Of a DNA stretch of 7,397 nt, positions 5,905 to 7,397 are shown piece after piece. This stretch comes from an uncultured Collinsella sp. (lineage in GTDB: Bacteria > Actinomycetota > Coriobacteriia > Coriobacteriales > Coriobacteriaceae), in NCBI GenBank assembly GCA_902388545.1, contig CABMPS010000091.1:1-7397 (forward strand). Direction: 5' to 3'. Positions within the stretch are counted from its first letter, which is position 1, and each line of letters opens with the position of its first letter. The notes beneath the pieces are model-generated. The model saw nothing but the letters and a program-made list of their open reading frames with translations. It searched no databases and was not told where the DNA came from. The position numbers and the translations under genes are program-made.

Positions 5905-5942
5905 AAACGAAAACGGCCCGCCTCACGTTTGTGGGGCGGGCC
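5905..5942 (-). terminator. Intrinsic terminator between convergent degV and barrel gene
   Basis: A 12-pair stem, 5915-5926 with 5931-5942 (GGCCCGCCTCAC against GTGGGGCGGGCC, one G-T wobble), closes the loop GTTT. On the reverse strand it is followed by GTTTTCGTTTG, a fair U-run, so it ends the leftward barrel gene. On the forward strand the stem is followed only by AAGATGTTTTGC, so termination of degV here would be weaker but possible. Confidence 0.82.
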
Positions 5943-5953
5943 AAGATGTTTTG

Positions 5954-7045
5954 CTAGCGTTTCTTTCCGCGGAAGAAGAAGCCGTGCAGCGAGGGCTTGA
6001 GTCCACGGTTGGCGCGACGCTCCTCGATATGATCGTGGATCGAAGCAACGCGCTCGATGACTTCGTCGGGAATCGGCACGTCGGGATTCATGTTCTCGAC
6101 CTGACTGACCTCGGCGGCGGCAACCTGGTCGATAATGGGTATATCGTCGTGCGAGATGACGGGCGTGGCGTCTTCCTTCATCTTGCGGTAGCGCTGCATC
6201 ATGTCGGTCTGCAGCTGCTGGGCCGAAGGCGGCGTCCAAATGATGGCGTTGGCACCGGCGGCGATGGTTTCACGGATGCTCTCGGGCGTCTTGCCGCCCG
6301 GTGCGATGAGCGGCAGGTTGGGATAGTGCTCGCGCAGCTCGCGCAGGACCTGTGGCGTGTTCTTGCCGGCCGCGATGTTAAGAATCTTGGCGCCCGCGCG
6401 CACCTTTGCGTGAGCATCGTCGTCGCAACGTACGACCGTGGCGATGACGGGGATGTCGGCGATGTTGGTGATGTGCTCGACCATCTCGGCGGTGGCGGGG
6501 GAGTTGACCACACAGCCCGCCGCGCCCTGCATCTCGGAGACGGCTGCCATCTGAACGGAGCGCTTGCCGGTGGTGGTGCCACCGCCCACGCCTACGAAGA
6601 CCGGGCACTCGGCGACGGTCAGCAGCGCCTGCGTAATGGCCGGCTGCGGCGTGAAGGGGTAAACGGCAAAGACGGCATCGGCATTGGAGTTGCGGATGAC
6701 CGCGACGTCGGTGGTGTAGATGAGCGATTTGATACGACGGCCGAAGAGCGTGAAGCCGCTGGCCTCCTCAATCTCGTCAGGCATGCGAAGGGCCGCCTTG
6801 CGCAGGCGCCCGTCGATGGGCAGCGGCTCCATGGGAAGCAGTCCGTTGGGGGTCACGGCTACCTGGGGTTCGGTGAACTCGTCTGCGAGCTCGACCTCGG
6901 AGAAATCGACCGAGGCGACAATGTCCTCGTGAACCTCGGCGGGCACATCGATGGGGGCTTGGTCGTTTGCCGCGGCAGGCGTGTCGAAGGAGCTGGTGCC
7001 GACGAAGGCGTCGACGCGCTCATTTAGATCGTTGAGGGTATCCAT
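5954..7045 (-). CDS. Beta/alpha-barrel domain protein of unknown function
   Basis: A 363-residue protein that I cannot assign to a named enzyme. Residues 1-70 are acidic and Ala/Pro-rich and look disordered. Residues about 100-285 read like a ribulose-phosphate-binding-type (beta/alpha)8 barrel: alternating hydrophobic strands (DAVFAVYP, CPVFVGVGGG, GCVVNS, IPVIATVV, AKILNIAAG, LPLIAPGG, ANAIIWTPPS) with helices between. VGVGGGTTTGKRS (151-163) and LIAPGGKTPESI (246-257) resemble phosphate-binding turns. The arrangement recalls KDPG aldolase or NanE-like epimerases, but where KDPG aldolase has its Schiff-base lysine this protein appears to have Asn 223. The C-terminus (286-363) is charged and ends in FFFRGKKR. 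The start is ATG 7045; an in-frame stop at 7058-7060 excludes anything longer. No Shine-Dalgarno sequence is visible, and a -10-like TAGAAT lies 9 bases upstream. There are no membrane helices, so it is cytoplasmic. Ends at the hairpin at 5915-5942. Confidence 0.8.
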   Translation of the reverse strand: MDTLNDLNERVDAFVGTSSFDTPAAANDQAPIDVPAEVHEDIVASVDFSEVELADEFTEPQVAVTPNGLLPMEPLPIDGRLRKAALRMPDEIEEASGFTLFGRRIKSLIYTTDVAVIRNSNADAVFAVYPFTPQPAITQALLTVAECPVFVGVGGGTTTGKRSVQMAAVSEMQGAAGCVVNSPATAEMVEHITNIADIPVIATVVRCDDDAHAKVRAGAKILNIAAGKNTPQVLRELREHYPNLPLIAPGGKTPESIRETIAAGANAIIWTPPSAQQLQTDMMQRYRKMKEDATPVISHDDIPIIDQVAAAEVSQVENMNPDVPIPDEVIERVASIHDHIEERRANRGLKPSLHGFFFRGKKR

Positions 7046-7054
7046 GGAGGCTCG

Positions 7055-7060
7055 ATTCTA
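7055..7060 (-). promoter_or_regulatory. Candidate -10 element of barrel gene, leaderless geometry
   Basis: TAGAAT on the reverse strand (7060-7055) matches TATAAT at 5 of 6 positions. Transcription would start near 7048, about 3 bases before ATG 7045, consistent with the missing Shine-Dalgarno sequence. The -35 zone is poor and coincides with a GCCGGCA/TGCCGGC hairpin (7071-7087). Confidence 0.35.
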
Positions 7061-7070
7061 TGTGATGACG

Positions 7071-7087
7071 GCCGGCAGGGTGCCGGC
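7071..7087. repeat. Short GC-rich inverted repeat upstream of barrel gene
   Basis: GCCGGCA (7071-7077) pairs with TGCCGGC (7081-7087) around GGG. No T-run follows on either strand. It covers the -35 position of the candidate leftward promoter and could be an operator. Confidence 0.4.
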
Positions 7088-7194
7088 AGCGTTGTGCTTG
7101 CTAAATCGTTTGACGAGTTGATTTTTCCCCGCCGCGTCCTCCGTTAGACCGAAGGGCGGCGAACGTGAAGGAGCTGTGGTGGCGGGGATCGAGG

Positions 7195-7203
7195 TGCTAT
7201 CTT
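7195..7203 (+). promoter_or_regulatory. Candidate extended -10 promoter of the small membrane protein gene
   Basis: TGCTATCTT (7195-7203) fits TGn plus a -10 with two mismatches (TATCTT). No clear -35 is present. It has the same TGC extension as the degV promoter. The start site would be near 7210, about 26 bases before ATG 7236. Confidence 0.35.
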
Positions 7204-7235
7204 GAAAGTCCCGTTTAAAAGAGAGGTGACGCGGT

Positions 7236-7397
7236 ATGGAATTTTCGGTAATGTTGGGCTCGATTGGCCTATGCGTGGGCGCAATCGTTGCCGCCGCGGT
7301 CATCTACTTTGTGGTCACGGCCATTAAGGGCAAAAGGGCCGAACGCAAGGAGCGCGCGATGCTTAAACAGCATCGCGACCAGCAGGACAAACGCGCA
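7236..7397 (+). CDS. Small single-pass membrane protein (3' truncated by window)
   Basis: An open frame of 54 codons runs off the window end. ATG 7236 is preceded by GAGAGGTGA (7221-7229), a strong ribosome binding site 6 bases away. Residues about 7-28 (LGSIGLCVGAIVAAAVIYFV) form one membrane helix with the start outside or in the membrane. The rest is highly charged (GKRAERKERAMLKQHRDQQDKRA, shown as KGKRAERKER then LKQHRDQQDKR) and probably helical in the cytoplasm by the positive-inside rule. I do not recognise the family, and the missing C-terminus may hold the defining domain. It is divergent to the barrel gene with 190 bases between the two starts. Confidence 0.7.
   Translation, partial: MEFSVMLGSIGLCVGAIVAAAVIYFVVTAIKGKRAERKERAMLKQHRDQQDKRA

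Noticed and set aside
5951..7027. Forward-strand open frame of 358 codons opposite the barrel gene
   Set aside because: It is antisense to a better-supported gene, has a composition of repeated Gly/Asp/Val/His typical of the reverse of high-GC codons, and no ribosome binding site or family similarity.
7130..7161. CGCCGC / GCGGCG inverted repeat as a terminator
   Set aside because: There is no T-run after the stem on either strand (the TTTTT lies before it on the forward strand), and the 20-base loop is large.

Overview
The window most likely comes from a Gram-positive, high-GC gut anaerobe of the Coriobacteriia, with Collinsella as my best guess. This is inferred from the high-GC third positions, a class III fructose-1,6-bisphosphatase, a DegV protein, Ser/Lys/Asp-rich surface proteins and Shine-Dalgarno sites of the AGGTGA/GGAGG type. 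No marker gene proves the genus.

Layout, left to right. (1) At 2-1486 (+) are two consecutive cell-surface genes. The first is the C-terminal end of an InlB-type B-repeat protein with a glycine-rich spacer, a Lys/Ser/Asp-rich stalk and a C-terminal membrane anchor. The second is a membrane-anchored DUF4430 protein with the same kind of stalk. A strong hairpin terminator follows them and faces a reverse-strand terminator at 1586-1616. (2) At 1645-4662 (-) transcription runs leftward through fbp (class III FBPase, gluconeogenesis) and then two paralogous GtrA-family four-helix membrane proteins. A palindrome-rich 79-base spacer separates fbp from the first GtrA gene in transcription order, and a 218-base gap with an 11-bp inverted repeat separates the two GtrA genes. 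(3) The fbp/degV divergent region (4663-4982) is AT-richer than its surroundings. It holds a 10-bp inverted repeat in the fbp leader, a 12-bp palindrome, an unlisted 44-codon ORF with a textbook ribosome binding site, and an extended -10 promoter for degV. (4) degV (4983-5873, +) encodes a fatty-acid-binding protein of the DegV/FakB type. It is convergent with a beta/alpha-barrel protein of unknown function (5954-7045, -), with a GC-rich hairpin terminator between them. (5) A divergent 190-base intergenic region leads to the start of a small single-pass membrane protein (7236-end, +) cut by the window edge.

Most genes look like ordinary chromosomal housekeeping or surface functions. I see no transposase, integrase, tRNA, rRNA, CRISPR array or phage gene. 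The parts worth a second look are the small ORF and repeats between fbp and degV, the inverted repeats near fbp and the GtrA genes, the unassigned barrel protein with a possibly leaderless start, and a sorting-signal-like C terminus lacking the canonical Leu-Pro.
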